The position numbers and the translations under genes were made by a program. This document shows positions 47,292 through 60,489 of a stretch of 64,000 nucleotides of DNA, piece by piece; the stretch's first letter is position 1; every line of letters starts with the position of its first letter. The notes under the pieces are model-generated. The model worked only from the letters and a program-made list of their open reading frames with translations, was not told the DNA's origin and searched no databases. The stretch spans positions 1,302,001-1,366,000 of the forward strand of contig BLAL01000005.1 of assembly GCA_015698045.1 (NCBI GenBank), written 5' to 3'. Source of the stretch: Rhizophagus clarus. Lineage: Eukaryota > Glomeromycota > Glomeromycetes > Glomerales > Glomeraceae.

Positions 47292-48549
47292 TGTACGTCA
47301 TTCTTTCTAAAACATACTTCCATTACTAACCAGGATAGTTATATGACTATTTATAACAAAAATGAACCGAGCGTTAAACTTGGCTACGCTATTTTTCTTT
47401 TTTCTTCTTTTTTTGAAACCATAGAAAGCTCATTCAGGATAGGATTTACAAGCTTTTTATGGCAAGAATCATGCTAGTGATAGGACTATTCATCAACTTT
47501 ACAGGAAAATTAGGAATTTATTGAAGGTAAAATATAAGATATTGTATTTATTTTTAATTTTAAAGAAAAAAAAAAAGAAATGTATTTACTAGATTGATAT
47601 CAAATACTTGCACGTAAAATTTTTATGTAATTATTTATTTAAATGATAAAGTAATAACAGATAAAGTTTTAAAATTTTCCTTTTATATTTTTTTCAAGAG
47701 AATTAATTAATATTTAGTTATACAATTTTTTACGGAGAAAAATATGCCGTTTTTAAAAAGGTGTGGCTGATCATAGAAATCACGAAAGTTGATTAATTGG
47801 GATTTAATTTATGAAAAAAAGCAATAATAAGACATATGAATCTTTCCGGAATCGGAATTGGCATTGTGACATTCAGTATTGTCATTTCTTTTGATAATAG
47901 TTAGGATATTGTATAAGTTATTAAAAAGAAATTAACTCGTTATTATATTATTGAAAATACTGTATGCCTATGCTTTTGTCATTATTAATAAAAATTTAAC
48001 TTAAACATGCAATACATTCTTATATAATTTTTGTTATTTTGAAATACACTTATTATCCATTAAGTTTAATCTTGACTTGCATTGTTATTTCGTAATAATA
48101 AAATTGTTAAAATTTCCTCCTAATAGCTTGGAGAATTTCATCTTTTGAATATGCAAGTTTTAGATAAATTTCCCATTAAATATTAAAAGTACTGTACAAT
48201 ATAATTAACGTCAAGTTGCTTACCTCTTCTAAAAAAGCGGGATTTATATTCGTAGAATTATTTAAACCTTTTATGTATTTAGTACTACGCCTATCTCACC
48301 TAAAAATTATTTTCATTGCCGTGATTATTCACTCTTGATTCTTGGCATAAAAAGATATAGCTCTAATCCTATATGAGCTTTCTATGAATCTCAAAAAGGT
48401 TAATGTTTGCTATCTTGGAAAAAATGGTGTAGATTGCATACGACCCACATGATCTTGTCGATCATCCGAAATACTCGTATGAATTTTTTTTTTTTTTTTT
48501 TTTGACACAGTTCGTAGTTGTAAAATTTATCAACTAATAGTATATAGCA
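47292..48549. other. Intergenic stretch upstream of a kinase gene
   Basis: No gene supported. A T17-18 tract at 48486-48503 lies just upstream of the kinase start. Confidence 0.55.
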
Positions 48550-50211
48550 ATGAATTATTTCAATGGAGAAAAACAATACGTGTGCTTTCTATGCAAACAA
48601 GCAAGTGATACAAATAGTAAATATTGTGAGGCTTGTATTTCAAAAAATTGTGAGGAAAAATATGGAAAATGCGTGGAATGTCAACAGATAATTACGGCGA
48701 AGGATTGGTGTCAAACTTGCAATTCAAAAAGGTTTAAACAAAATTTTGATAATTGGACTAGTGGTAATGATGATGTTGATAAGTTCATTCAAGACACTCA
48801 ATTATCAGCAAAAAATTGTTTTCAAGTATTAGAGTGGATACCATATCATAGATTTAATAAACCTAAATTTGTTGGAGAAGGTGGATTTGGAAAAGTATAT
48901 AGAGCAAGTTGGAAAGACGGTTATATTACACATTGGGATACGAGCTGCGATCAATGGAAAAGATGTAAAGAAAAGGACAGTCTTGTAGCTCTTAAAAGTT
49001 TGAATAATTCACAAAATGTTACATCGACATTTCTCAGTGAGGTATAACTTATACTGCATATTTAATTTATTAAGAATTTAAAATATTATTGTTTTACTAA
49101 TTAATTATTCAAATAATTAGATTACAGCACATCTAAAAGTACATAGAGTTAAGGCACCGTTACAAGTTATTAAATGTCATGGAATATCTCAAGATCCCCA
49201 AACAAAAGAATATATCATGGTTATGAATTATGCTAAAAATGGAAATTTACAAACCTTTTTAAAAAAAAAAAAAAAGAAAGAAGTTGCGTAAATCTAATAG
49301 GTGGTCTCTAAAGGAATTGGATATTAATTTGCGAATATGGGATTATAAGCTTGGTATTTTATATAATATTTCAAGTGGACTTTATAAAATTCATGGCAAA
49401 GGATTAATTCATCGAGATTTGCATATTGGAAATATAGTGTGTAATCATTCACACCAATGCATAACTGATATGGGATTGTGCAAACCAGCAGATTTTCATG
49501 AATTAGAAAATGCGGATGATAAATATGGAGTTTTATCTTATTTGGCTCCTGAAATTTTAAGAGGAGATAATTATACCCAGGCCTCAGATATTTATAGTTT
49601 AGGTATAATTATATACGTAGTAATTTCAGAATTGCCTCCATATTATAATATTTCGGTTCATGATCGAATATTAGCAGTAGAAATCTGTGAAGGATTAAGA
49701 CCCGAATTTAATATTAAGGTACCTCAGTTAATTTTGCATTTAATTAAAAGATGTTTGGATGCAGACCCATTAAACCGACCAAGCACAAGAGAAATTTCGA
49801 GAACTTTTCATGAATGGTTAACTGAATTTAACAGGTATTATGAATATGGTATAGATAATAAAGAATTAGATAGAATAGAATTAATTAAACAAATTGAAGA
49901 AACTGAAAAAATCAATATTGAAAATACTAAAAAAATTAATAATTCATCTTTGACAAATGAAACACATCCTGAAGCTATTTATAAAAGTAGACTACTTAAT
50001 TTTAAAAATCTTCCAGGACCAAAGAATTCTAATGATTATTATGAAAATTATGAAAATATATCGAGCAAAATTTATTCAGGTATTAAATTAATACAATTCA
50101 AATCTTAATTGTTTGTCTAACAAGTTATTTATATCAAATTATTAATCATTTACAGGAAATTTTTTAAAATCTGACAAAACCGAATGTTTGGATTGTGAAA
50201 TTGTTGATTGA
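48550..50211 (+). CDS. Single-module protein kinase, frame broken in a poly(A) tract
   Basis: Exons 48550-49041, 49121-50079 and 50156-50211. Exon 1 (164 codons) has the Cys-rich ribbon (CFLCKQ...YCEAC...CVECQQ...WCQTC), NWTSGNDDVDKF, IPYHRF and an intact N-lobe (GEGGFGKVYRA; VALKSL). Exon 2 opens with CHGISQDPQTKEYIMVMNYA and reaches a run of 15 A (49261-49275). The frame then needs to move by one base to read the C-lobe (IHRDLHIGNI; TDMGL; YLAPEIL; CLDADPLNRPS); unshifted, it stops about 15 codons later. Exon 3 restores the family end TECLDCEIVD. Everything else is intact, so the break is either very recent, a sequencing error, or corrected by slippage. Substrate unknown. Confidence 0.85.
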
Positions 50212-52019
50212 ATTAAAAATAAGTTTAATTAAACATGAATTCATTAATAATAGTATTATTATTAAATCTTCTTGCTTCATAATAACTAATATTCATAGTT
50301 CGTCATCAATTTGTATTCACGTATTTGTATATTAATTATTCTGATTTTTATATTAAATAGCAGCGAGTGTATGTACTTTTGCTCAACACTGATTATAGAA
50401 TATCATGTAAACATCTTTCTTTTACATAAATAAAAATCAGTTTGTAATTGAGCAAAATATGAGACAATTTACATTTTTCAAATTAAATATTGAAATTAAC
50501 TTATCAATAAAATGTTACAATTAACTGAATGTATGATTTTCTCTATCAAGGAAATTAACTGTTTTTTAAAATAACGAAATGTATTTATTTATAATTCATA
50601 ATAATGATATTGACTATTTAGCGATATTATGAAAACTTTCGTTATGAAAAAACTTTCAATAAATTTGTCTATGCTCACAAAATGATCGTTAAAACTCATA
50701 TATCATATTATATATGATAGACAAATAATTGAACATAAAACTTGAAATACTGTAGAACTTATCAACTTATCATAATAATGTATAGTGCCATTTGTGCATC
50801 TTCCATAGTATAATAATTAACCATCTTAAAGTAGAGAGAGAAAATTTCCACTGTAATTCATATAAAATTGATAATGTTATACACTGTCACGTTTTGGATA
50901 CATAATCACGTGTAACTTTAAAACATGTGATCTTTTGATGTTGCGGTTAATCTAAATTCAATGTCGTGAACCTTTGAATTTGATTGTTTCAAATATATAC
51001 TTATTCAATAATCATATATTAATATAAAATAAGCCAAATTACTGTATATGTGAAATTTTGTTTTTATTAGTTAATATAATCAGTAATAGGTATGATTACG
51101 CTTTTATTGTTACAACGAAAAAGTTTGAGGAAAGTGGAAGTTATTAATTAGAGAAACATAATTTTCTTTATTATGCAGCCAAATAGGATCATTTTATTTT
51201 AAATAATTATCATTTCTTAAATATCTTAATATTTTTGACGCATTACATCATTAGAATAAATATCACACATATCAATTTATAGGCAAAATATCTACTGTTT
51301 ATTACGTTAACAAATAAGCTTAAGGTTTATTTATTTAAGTATGATCTTGGCCGTCTGCATAATAACACAGTTATTGATTAACCAACTGCTTCGCAATTCG
51401 GTGATACTTAAGGGTAGAGTAACTCGTATAATCATTTTTTTTTAATTACTGTGGCTAATTATTATCACATGTAAAATGATCGACATATACAAAAATTTTA
51501 TTCAGAGCGAAAAAATAATGAGTTTTAGTTATGGTTACTTAGAACAAACTAGAAAATTGGCAGTTTTCTTCAACTTCATACGAACATAAAAGCATTTTGA
51601 TAAAATAAAACGAACTTTACTTTTTATACAATGTATATTATTGGCTTACACAAAAAATATAAAAAAGGTTTGGCACATATTGACATTTTTTTATTGCTTT
51701 GAAATTGATATGTCATCACGTGATTATTAAAATTAATTATAGTGTGTACTCTAGCCTTAAACTCCCCTAATAACTATCACTTATTATCGATTATAATTGC
51801 ACCATTAAAGATTAGTTTTTTTATGTAGAATGGTTTGGATTAAAAAGGGAAGATTAAAATATGGATCAGAAAATTCGATGTTAAATTGGGTAGAAGGAAA
51901 TCGATTTAAAACTAATTTTATGTTAATGTTTACGGGCTCAAACTGAAATCTGCCTAGATCTTTTTTTACCAAAAAAAAACTGATATTATTTCGAGAGAGT
52001 AATAATAAATTGAAAAATT
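50212..52019. other. Intergenic stretch
   Basis: AT-rich. Apart from the hairpin element at 50378-50456, nothing is recognised. Confidence 0.6.
50378..50456. repeat. Hairpin-forming element downstream of the single-module kinase
   Basis: Arms TTTGCTCAA...TTGAGCAAA and ACTGATT...AATCAGT enclose a second stem, ATGTAAA...TTTTACAT. It is a close relative of 40224-40296, in inverse orientation on the chromosome but in the same orientation relative to the upstream kinase gene. Confidence 0.75.
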
Positions 52020-52490
52020 TTCATCAATCTTTTTTTTTTCCTTTTTAGTTTAGTTTTTCATTTTTTTTTTTTTTCTTTCTTTCTTAGGTTCTTCACTTGG
52101 CTTTGTAACAAATTGGATCAGGCTGCAGATTTCTGGTATTTAATTATGATTTTTCTTTCAGTCATCCTTTTTTTCTTGTTAATTACTAATACTAATAAAT
52201 TATTTTGAATTTTTTTTACTTTTATTCTTTTTTTTTTTTTTTTTTATGTTCGATCAAAGATCTACAGATACTATCGAATACCTGGTACCTACCTGCACAA
52301 GAGTGCTGCTGTGACAAATCATAAAGTATGATTTTTTTTCTTTCGGTTGCTTTTTTTTTAAAAAAACAGCGATGATATCTTCTAGGTTCAGCTCAGATCA
52401 GCATATGATACAGAAGCAACCTGCGAGGACGTGTACTGTGACGAATAGTTCTTCACTAAAATACATCAATGACAAGGTTAACTAATTAAG
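52020..52490 (+). other. T-rich segment with exon-like blocks
   Basis: Pyrimidine tracts ending in TTCTTAG (52087), TTTCAG (~52161) and TTCTAG (~52386) precede GC-richer blocks that start GTTCTTCACTTGG or GTTCAGCTCAG. A GTTCGATCAAAG block at 52249 follows a pure T tract. No open frame. It resembles exons of a non-coding spliced transcript. Confidence 0.3.
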
Positions 52491-55400
52491 TTAAAAAAAC
52501 AATTATATTAAAGACCATAGTGAAGTAATTTTATCTCAATATAATTGTTTATAAAACTTCCACTCACGATCAGTAGATTACCCGATTTAGGAGTTTCTGA
52601 TTTCCAATTTCCTTTATTGGAACTTCACGTGACAATAATAGTTGCGCCTCTTCCTCAGGAAATTATAAATATCACAAAATTTGCCCAATTTAAATTACCT
52701 TTTTTTTACTTTCTTTATTGAACGTAAATAATAATATAGTCACCTGATCAGAATCGTTTTTACGTAGCGATGACAAAGCTAAACAATAAAGCCACTAAAT
52801 TAATAGTGGCATCATATTGTAAAATAATATTTTTAAAAAGCAAATTTGTGGTAAATATGAGAGAGGACTTTGGTATTTACTTTAAGGGACATTAATAAAA
52901 ACGTTACTAGCATTCCTTTTTTGTCTTATTTCATAGAAACATTTTCTTTGGAGTGTTTCTTTTATTTTGTAGGAATAGATTTTTTTGTTTCTGAAGTATA
53001 AGAGTGGGGAATATCAAAAATTATCAAAGGAATGATCTAAACTTTTTTTTATTAAAGATCATTTTTATTTAATTATAAAAAAAAGACTATTACAAATCTA
53101 AGGGATATCTGGTTAATTTGGTGTACATTAAATTGTCCATCAAATGTTCTGTTTCAGTTTTGATTAAAAAGAAATGCATTGTCCCATATAATATAAAAAA
53201 AAATGTATTTCATTCTTTTAGCAAATTAAAAATAATGTGATTCTTTCAATATTTCTATTGTGATATCTGAGACAATAATATAATAATTCGTGGTAATAAC
53301 AATCTGAGGCGAAATTTCGAAATTTTCTAAATCTTTTTGATGAAAGTAGGAATCATAATTGAGTTTTACGGTTATGTATATCATTAATTCAAGCAAAATT
53401 TATAACGATGGGCAGAATTAGAGATGAAAATCATAACTACCTTTGATCTAATAATTCGGCAGATTACTATAAATGTGAAACCAAAAAAAAATTTTTTGAA
53501 CCAGAAAAAAATACAATACCATATTTGTAACCTATCAGATACCTGCCACAAATTCAGCGACTACCTGCTGTAAAAGTAGCAGATACCTGCTGCAATAGCG
53601 GCGGACTTTTGTTGAACGGTTTGCCATGGACAATGAGTCCATTTTATGTTTACCTCTAATATGGGAATAGTAGCAATATCTTCGACGAAAAAAAACTTCG
53701 CGAATAAGTAGGTTATCCAAATTTTCTTATTAGGCGCAGCAGATTCGCGTACAGTATAATGTCATGGGAAACAGCGAATTAAACGTATTGTGGATCCATA
53801 TTTATAACGAGAATTGGCTCATATATGGTTTCATTCAGTTAAGTGAAGCTAATTTTGGTTTAAATAAAGACCAACTTCATTAAAGAACAATAGATAATCT
53901 AAAGATTTTATATTACTACATAAAATTAACCCAAAACGTATTCGGTCAATACTACTATATTTCAGCGGCAGTTGACAGAATCACGCTATTGCTATGTGAT
54001 TAGCTTGATACATATTTGTGGCGAAGTAAAGCATATGGTCAATATGATGACCGTCAATTGGTTTATTTTTGTGTCATACAACAAAGTCTCGTGTAATGTT
54101 CGCTGGTTTTTTTGTTCGTCCAAGTCGAAATTATAAATAATCGAATTCCGGTATTTTTAGGAAGTGATAGGAAATTTATAGACGAATGGAAAAATTGTGA
54201 CGTCCTAGTCAAATTTGACCCTGCACATATCACAAAGTAATGCAATAATATTATTATACACAGTTATTATAATTATCCTGCTTTGTATCAAAATTTTTTT
54301 ATACTGTTTTTGTGATGTTCCTTTCACCGAATAAAAATTCATAATTTTTATTTCATGAAACTACAAGAATATCTATGTTTACTATATATTGTGCTCTTTG
54401 GGCAGTCTCCGGTTAAATAACTAGAATGCATAAATTGTTGCAAAATCTAATGATAATATACATTTTCTTTAATCATTAAATTCGAAATAATTTTGCTCAC
54501 TACTGTATGTTTTCGTCTCTGTGGTACGACAGGAGTAACGAAAAAAGTAATTGTGATATTAGACTGTTGTATGCTTATCTTTAACAACAGTTGATACGAC
54601 ATTTTTCTTTGCTCCACGTAGAAAATATGATTTTCGTCATTCACTTCACACGAATCCAAATACCCAGAAATCAAAAAATACATCAATATACCTGTCTTCT
54701 ATGTACTCTCAATTAGTTCACTTGAACATCACCTACCTAACGTTTCGTTCCTTGAACTGAAGATAATTTGTGGAAGAACTCTCGCAATCAAATATTGGAA
54801 ATATTTCGACGTCGTTATCCAGCATTTCCAATATGATATTGATTTGGCTATTTTCTTAGGATTGCATTGTTCCTGATCTTCGTTTTGTATCTCTGTTTTT
54901 AGTCTTTTTCTGAATCAAAAACTAATTGCGAATTAAGTGTTTCTTCGTCAATGATGTATGGTCGTCAAATAGCAGAACCTGTAGAATACCAGATCACAGA
55001 CTAATGATCTTAATCGGGATTGCGAGATATGATGAAACAAATTCCGAAATATCTTTGTTTAAAAGGATCTTGATAATATGAACATGTTCTGCGAGATCGT
55101 AGTAAGTTAAAAAAGTAAAAAAAATTAATTATGGTTATTTATAGTTAAGTTATAGTTTACAAATGCTCAGATTAAGTTAACCTTTCCCAAGAAATCTCGT
55201 GAATACTATTTTTTTGTGATGAGAAGATTTTATCATTGGGACGGCAATACTTCCGAGACACGAACTTATTCACTTTGTAACTACTATTGATCGGTGACAC
55301 AGATGTAAGAATTAGAAAGTTTGCGATATTTATTATAAAATAAAGATCAAGAAAGTTGCTTTACATAATTCTGAGTTTTGATCGCAAGTAAACTTATCAC

Positions 55401-55703
55401 AGTTGTAGGTATACATAATAGTCCAATTGTTTGTTTCCTTGGCTCGGTTTATGCTTATTGTTTTTCCAAACAGTTATAGCGAATTAATTGCCTACAGTAG
55501 GCCATCATCTATAACAGATTAATGTTCTCAACCAGGACCAAATAAATGACTAGTGTGTTACAACTACCACTACCATTGCGCAAGGATCATGTTCCATTTG
55601 AAACCATATGTTTCGAAAAATTTTTTCGGATACGGAATCAACAACTATCTGTACAAAAAATTTCCGAGAAAGATAATCTTAGGTAAAAAATCGCCCCAAT
55701 AAT

Positions 55704-56855
55704 GTAGATCACGTGGTTGCATTGTTATTGGATGTCCACACATCGTGTAACCTTAGAACAAATTTCTCGGAATTGCGTCGAACGGACTAGATTTAGTAGA
55801 TTAAATTAGGAACTGAAAAAGAAAAACGGATTGAATTTAATGTGTTAAGCTAAATTATGTTTCTATATTAAAATATGCAATCAATAATTTATTTAATAAA
55901 TCGCTGACAAAAGTAACAACTAATACATAAAACATTGTGAATACATACTGTTGTTATATGATTTTTCCCACGCCGGGTCTCACGTTGCGTCTACATTGTC
56001 TACCAATAGTCTAGCGAAGAAAGTTATGAAGTTCACGATCAGAGTCACATGACTTTGAGAATAGGAATAGACTGCGGAGAAGAAAATAAATGGAAAACAG
56101 GTAAGAAGAAATTTTCTCCTGTGATAGAAATGGAATTTGCTTCACGGTCGACTGCGGTGGGAAACACAGTCGATATTATTGTTATTTTCTCCTGATAATC
56201 GTTCCTATAAGTCGTTTATCAATATGCTTTGTCAATATTCTTTAAGTGCCAACTGATTTTTGTCAGAAGATGGGTAAGGTGGTGCATTTCATCCTCTGTC
56301 AAAATTTTAGCATTTTCTGCTTGAGGACCATATATTGAGGCATGATACATCAACTTCGTTAAATATCTCATTATGAGATTTCGGCACTACATGCTTCCAT
56401 TTCCTAAGGTCTTTGCTTAGATTAAGGTGACCGTATTTTAGCAGCAATTCCTTAGGAATCTCATATACTAATATTACGTATAAATTCGGTTGAGATAACG
56501 TTTGCCCCACTAGACTACCCACCTAAATTTAATTGAAACAGACCTACAATGTTCTGGTTTCCATGGTACATGCTCACATCAATACTATATTCGATAATGA
56601 CTCGGTTATTGTCGTGAAAGTAATAGGTATGATTGTCATAAGACCGTTAAACTCCCGGGCATATTTTTACTGTATCCTGTATATATCATCTCATTGTGCG
56701 CAGATAATTTGGCAAGATGTTCTTTCTCATTTGCTGATTTCCAGAACGCCTGAAGGGTATTCCCTTTGGGAATCGTAAGTGGTTATGAATTTGCGGCTTA
56801 ATTATAGATCACGTGCTTGCATTGTTATTGGATGTCTACGCATCGTGTCACAGTC
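55704..56855. repeat. Duplicated ~45-bp block at 55704-55752 and 56806-56850
   Basis: The block ATAGATCACGTG (C or G), TTGCATTGTTATTGGATGTC and CATCGTGT occurs twice in direct orientation about 1.1 kb apart with few differences. Each contains a CACGTG hexamer or near match. The range covers both copies and the spacer. Confidence 0.75.
56307..56522 (-). CDS. Small unrecognised open frame
   Basis: 71 codons (MGSLVGQTLSQPNLYVIL...). The amino-acid mix is protein-like rather than the Ile/Phe/Asn bias of random AT-rich DNA. No domain recognised, no close partner gene; possibly one exon or a remnant. Confidence 0.2.
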   Translation of the reverse strand: MGSLVGQTLSQPNLYVILVYEIPKELLLKYGHLNLSKDLRKWKHVVPKSHNEIFNEVDVSCLNIWSSSRKC

Positions 56856-57173
56856 AAGCTACAAGTCTGATTTCTGTGGTTAAATAGGTATGTTCTTTTT
56901 TTGTTAACGGATTAGGCTAATGATTATAACAAATATCTCTGGTAACGTACAAAAATAACCCCATGCCATATCCAAGCATTTTGGCAATTAACAGAAGAAC
57001 TTGATGACTGTAACAACTTTCGGGGAAAAATAAGACTACAATAATAGTAATGATAAAACCTATACCAGTATATACGCTGGACTGAATTATGTAACAATCG
57101 TCATTACGCTTTAGCGCCTTTCAGGGAAATACTTGGAGGGAACTAATTTGCCAAGAAATTTTGCCAAGAGATT

Positions 57174-57338
57174 TTATGAACCCTTGCTGATCAACAACGA
57201 AAAAGATTCATGAAGTATATCTACTAGATTCCCATCCATTTCCTTAGGAGGGGCTTTAGCTTTCCATTCATGAGCTAATTTTTTTACTCGTTCTTCCCGT
57301 ATACATTTTTCTATTAATCGTTTACTTGAATGTTGCAT
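57174..57338 (-). CDS. Small unrecognised open frame
   Basis: 54 residues (MQHSSKRLIEKCIREERVKK, then LAHEWKAKAPPKEMDGN), strongly helical and charged. It could be an exon of a larger gene, because the composition differs from chance frames. No family recognised. Confidence 0.25.
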   Translation of the reverse strand: MQHSSKRLIEKCIREERVKKLAHEWKAKAPPKEMDGNLVDILHESFSLLISKGS

Positions 57339-59084
57339 TTTCAGTAGTTTCAGTGAAACTAGCTATTCTGAAGGAACTCTAAAGAGAAGCTAGTGATATA
57401 GAAACAAATAATATTACTTGTCCCATGTTTTCGATAACTGATTCGAAGAAATTTTTTAGTTGATAGAAACTCCAAAGAGAAGCGGTTGAGATTGCCCAGT
57501 CCAACAAGAAAACCTCGAATCATCCAATGCAATCAAAGACTAGATATCCCTCTGTTTCGATTACCAAATGTCTGCCCTTAGTATATATGCGATCCAAATA
57601 TTATATGTCCACATTTCTAGCACGCATGTCTATGTTTTCGACTATTAAATAAATTATCTGACTGACGCTCATATCATTGGTACTTTATTATTGCATTGAT
57701 CTTGTCGAATTACTGTTCGCTACTGTTTTTTCTTTCGATCACCCAAATATTTCTCTCGGTACTAAGAACTACTAAAGTGTATCTGCAGTTGGAAAAACGT
57801 GTCTATCGTTTTGCTACAACGAACTGTATATCCTCCGTGTATCTTGCAGTGCAGCCAAGCCGGTTGATATTATGTGATTAATGTGTGGGCTCGCCCCTCC
57901 ATAATTTTCTTCGTTCCTGAAAAAATCATGGAGATTTTTTTAGTATGCGTCTTGTTATTATTGATCTACAGTAATAGATTTGTAGATGAAAATACCTATA
58001 AATGTAAGGTATATCACCGGAAATATGAATCGACTTACATACGATATGTATACGAGAAAAAATCCTCTGAATTTTCGAACGAAGTGAGGAAATTTATACA
58101 GTCGTAATGGTCCTAATAAAAAAAATAAACGGGTTAGACAATGTTGTTTCAACACCGTTGGAAACCAATATATATCTGCGTTGTCTTAAAACTTTCTCAT
58201 TCGACTTTGATTTTACATCTCATGAGAAATATCATAGCGGAGTGAGACTACGGAGTGATTTATATGATTCAACATGACCTCTAAGAACGTTTTCATTCTT
58301 CTTACCATCTTTGTGTACAAATTCCGCTACGTGTGAATAACTGATGAATTCTCATAGAAATATTATACTTTGGATAAGTTTTGCCCTCGCTAATAGATTC
58401 CTAGTTCATCTGCAAACACAAATATGTGAAATAAGTTTCTTTCATGCTTCGTTACAAATATTTTTATGGAACAATAAAACAAATAGCCTACTTGTGCGAC
58501 ATGTATTGCCGTTTGAGCATACACTCAATAATCCTAGTCTTATGAGTGCTTTAAGTGTTCAGTGCTGTACCACATAGGGTTCCAATATAGTCGTTGAAAT
58601 CCCATTTAATATTGCATCTTCACATTATTGTATCGCAAAAATTTCTCTGTGATTTCCACATTTATTGCACATGGTATACTCTTTTCAATCTTGTATCGTA
58701 TAATATGGAAGACTGGGTCCTTTTCGTTTTGTAAACTCGCCTCCATGGTGGAAAGACAATAATACAGATGCTATAGACTTCGTGAAGTGAAACGAAATCT
58801 CAAAATTCTAGTACCATCGAATGATCGAAACCGGAATTTCACGTTATTGGATAGAGTTGTAATACAACGTGCTAAATCACAAATATGGACATGTCCTCAT
58901 GCTATGTAGTTAACCTTTTCTAAAATAGGGGCACGCGGTTGAGTTCCAAATAAGTAATTAAAATTTTTTTTCATCATTTTTTTTGCTTTCTTTCTTTCTA
59001 AAATTTTTTTTATATTAAAAATGCAAAAATGCATATTCAATTTTTACAAAATTAAATAAAAATTATATTGAATTAATAGATGAA

Positions 59085-59850
59085 GTAGAATATCCTTCGT
59101 GCTCATTTGAATATTTTATGTTATCGTTCTTCTTATTTACGAACTTCGGCCTCTGATAAAAGATAATGGGTTAACTCATATTAAATTACCAAACGTAACA
59201 CCAGAAACATTTAAAGTAAGTCTGTGTACGATAAATTAATATGACCTTTATATATTCAAATTCGAAATTGAATTTTTGTTTAGATATATCTATGGTGGTA
59301 TTCTTTCATTATATGAAAATAATTCAGAAATTATTAAAATTTTATCGGCTGCAGATAAACTTCAAGAACTAGCTGAAAAATATTTTCTTGAAATGGATCT
59401 GATTAGATGGAACAAAATTTTGTACTTATTCGTAGTACGAGCATTCAATCTAATTCCTTATTAGAACAACGAATTTTTACGAAAAACTCTGAAAAATATT
59501 CAAATCACTTGATTTCACTTCAATTCCCGAAGATTCTTTGGTTCGACATTAAAAAGTTGATAGTAATTGATGTTTGAGAACATGTATTAAAATGGAGTCT
59601 CGCACAAAAATCCACACCCTAATAATCGGTCGGGTAATGATTTCGAAACAATGAGAAATACTCTACAACCTTGTTTACCATTAATTAGATTTTTTAGTTA
59701 TCATACGAAGAATTCTTACAAAGAGTTAGTCCTTATAAGAAACTCTTAGAAAAAAAGCACTATGATAATATACAAAATTCTTGTTTGAATCCTAGTAGCG
59801 GTGAAACAGATAGAATTCCCGGTCCTAGAAAAATTAAAATTGACAATTAT
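59085..59850 (+). pseudogene. BTB-BACK protein remnant
   Basis: LTHIKLPNVTPETFK (59172-59216) is followed by an intron-like GTAAGT, then YIYGGILSLYENNSEIIKIL and SAADKLQELAEKYFL, the later part of a BTB domain (59283-59390). Shifting frames then give SLLEQRIFTKNSEKYSNHL and DFETMRNTLQPCLPLIRFF, fitting a BACK-like region of the BTB proteins common in this kind of genome. The 5' half of the BTB domain is missing and several stops are present. Confidence 0.75.
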
Positions 59851-60470
59851 GTGATGACAAACCTCGTACTGCTACATTTATTAAAATAAAGGAAAAAGAA
59901 GATATTATAATCCGATAACATGGAGTACTACTTATTTGTTTAAGGATCAGAAGAAAGTTTTATATTCTCATTTAAAAGTATAGCGTTAAAAATGCAACTC
60001 TTAGTAGAATAGTTAATACAGTATATGCGTGATCTATTTTTCGGAAAGATAAGATAAATGTAATAAGCATTTACGAAAAATATATGTACAGTATATACAT
60101 GTATATAAGAAATCCGAAGAACAATTTTCAATGGAAGACTACGAAATATATCAAATCACAAAGGAATAATTATTATAAACAAAAAAAGAAAATTTGTATA
60201 CGTTAGGACAAATAAAACTTTGTGAAATATTCGTTATCTAATTTTTTTAAAGAATTAAATTTTGATCTTTTAATTGTTTGAAACATTATTCTATTTATCA
60301 TTATCGTTCTTCCTCTCTCTCTTTCATAATTTCCTTCCCCTCTCTCATTTCGTTCTTCCTTTTACCTCTCTCACATTTTTCCCTTCCCCTTTCTTTCGTT
60401 TAATAATCATTTTTTCCTAATAATCATTACGTACTTTTTTAGACAGCTGTGTGACATTCATTTTTTAGAT
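59851..60470. other. Intergenic stretch with CT-rich tract
   Basis: No gene supported. A pyrimidine-rich run with repeated CTCTCTC and TTCCTTCCCCTCTC lies at 60305-60400. Confidence 0.55.
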
Positions 60471-60489
60471 TTCAGGAATTTTCTTTTTT

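Larger units (their letters stand above)
52491..59079. other. Long stretch without a confident gene
   Basis: From ~53.5 kb the sequence is more complex and somewhat richer in GC than the rest. It contains short repeats around ATACCTGC (53540-53600), a duplicated ~45-bp block (55704/56806) and two small minus-strand frames with protein-like composition (56307-56522 and 57174-57338). No known domain, RNA gene or transposase was recognised. Confidence 0.55.

Noticed and set aside
53535..54686. Three small minus-strand frames
   Set aside because: No recognised domain, no splice pattern linking them, and no clear coding composition.
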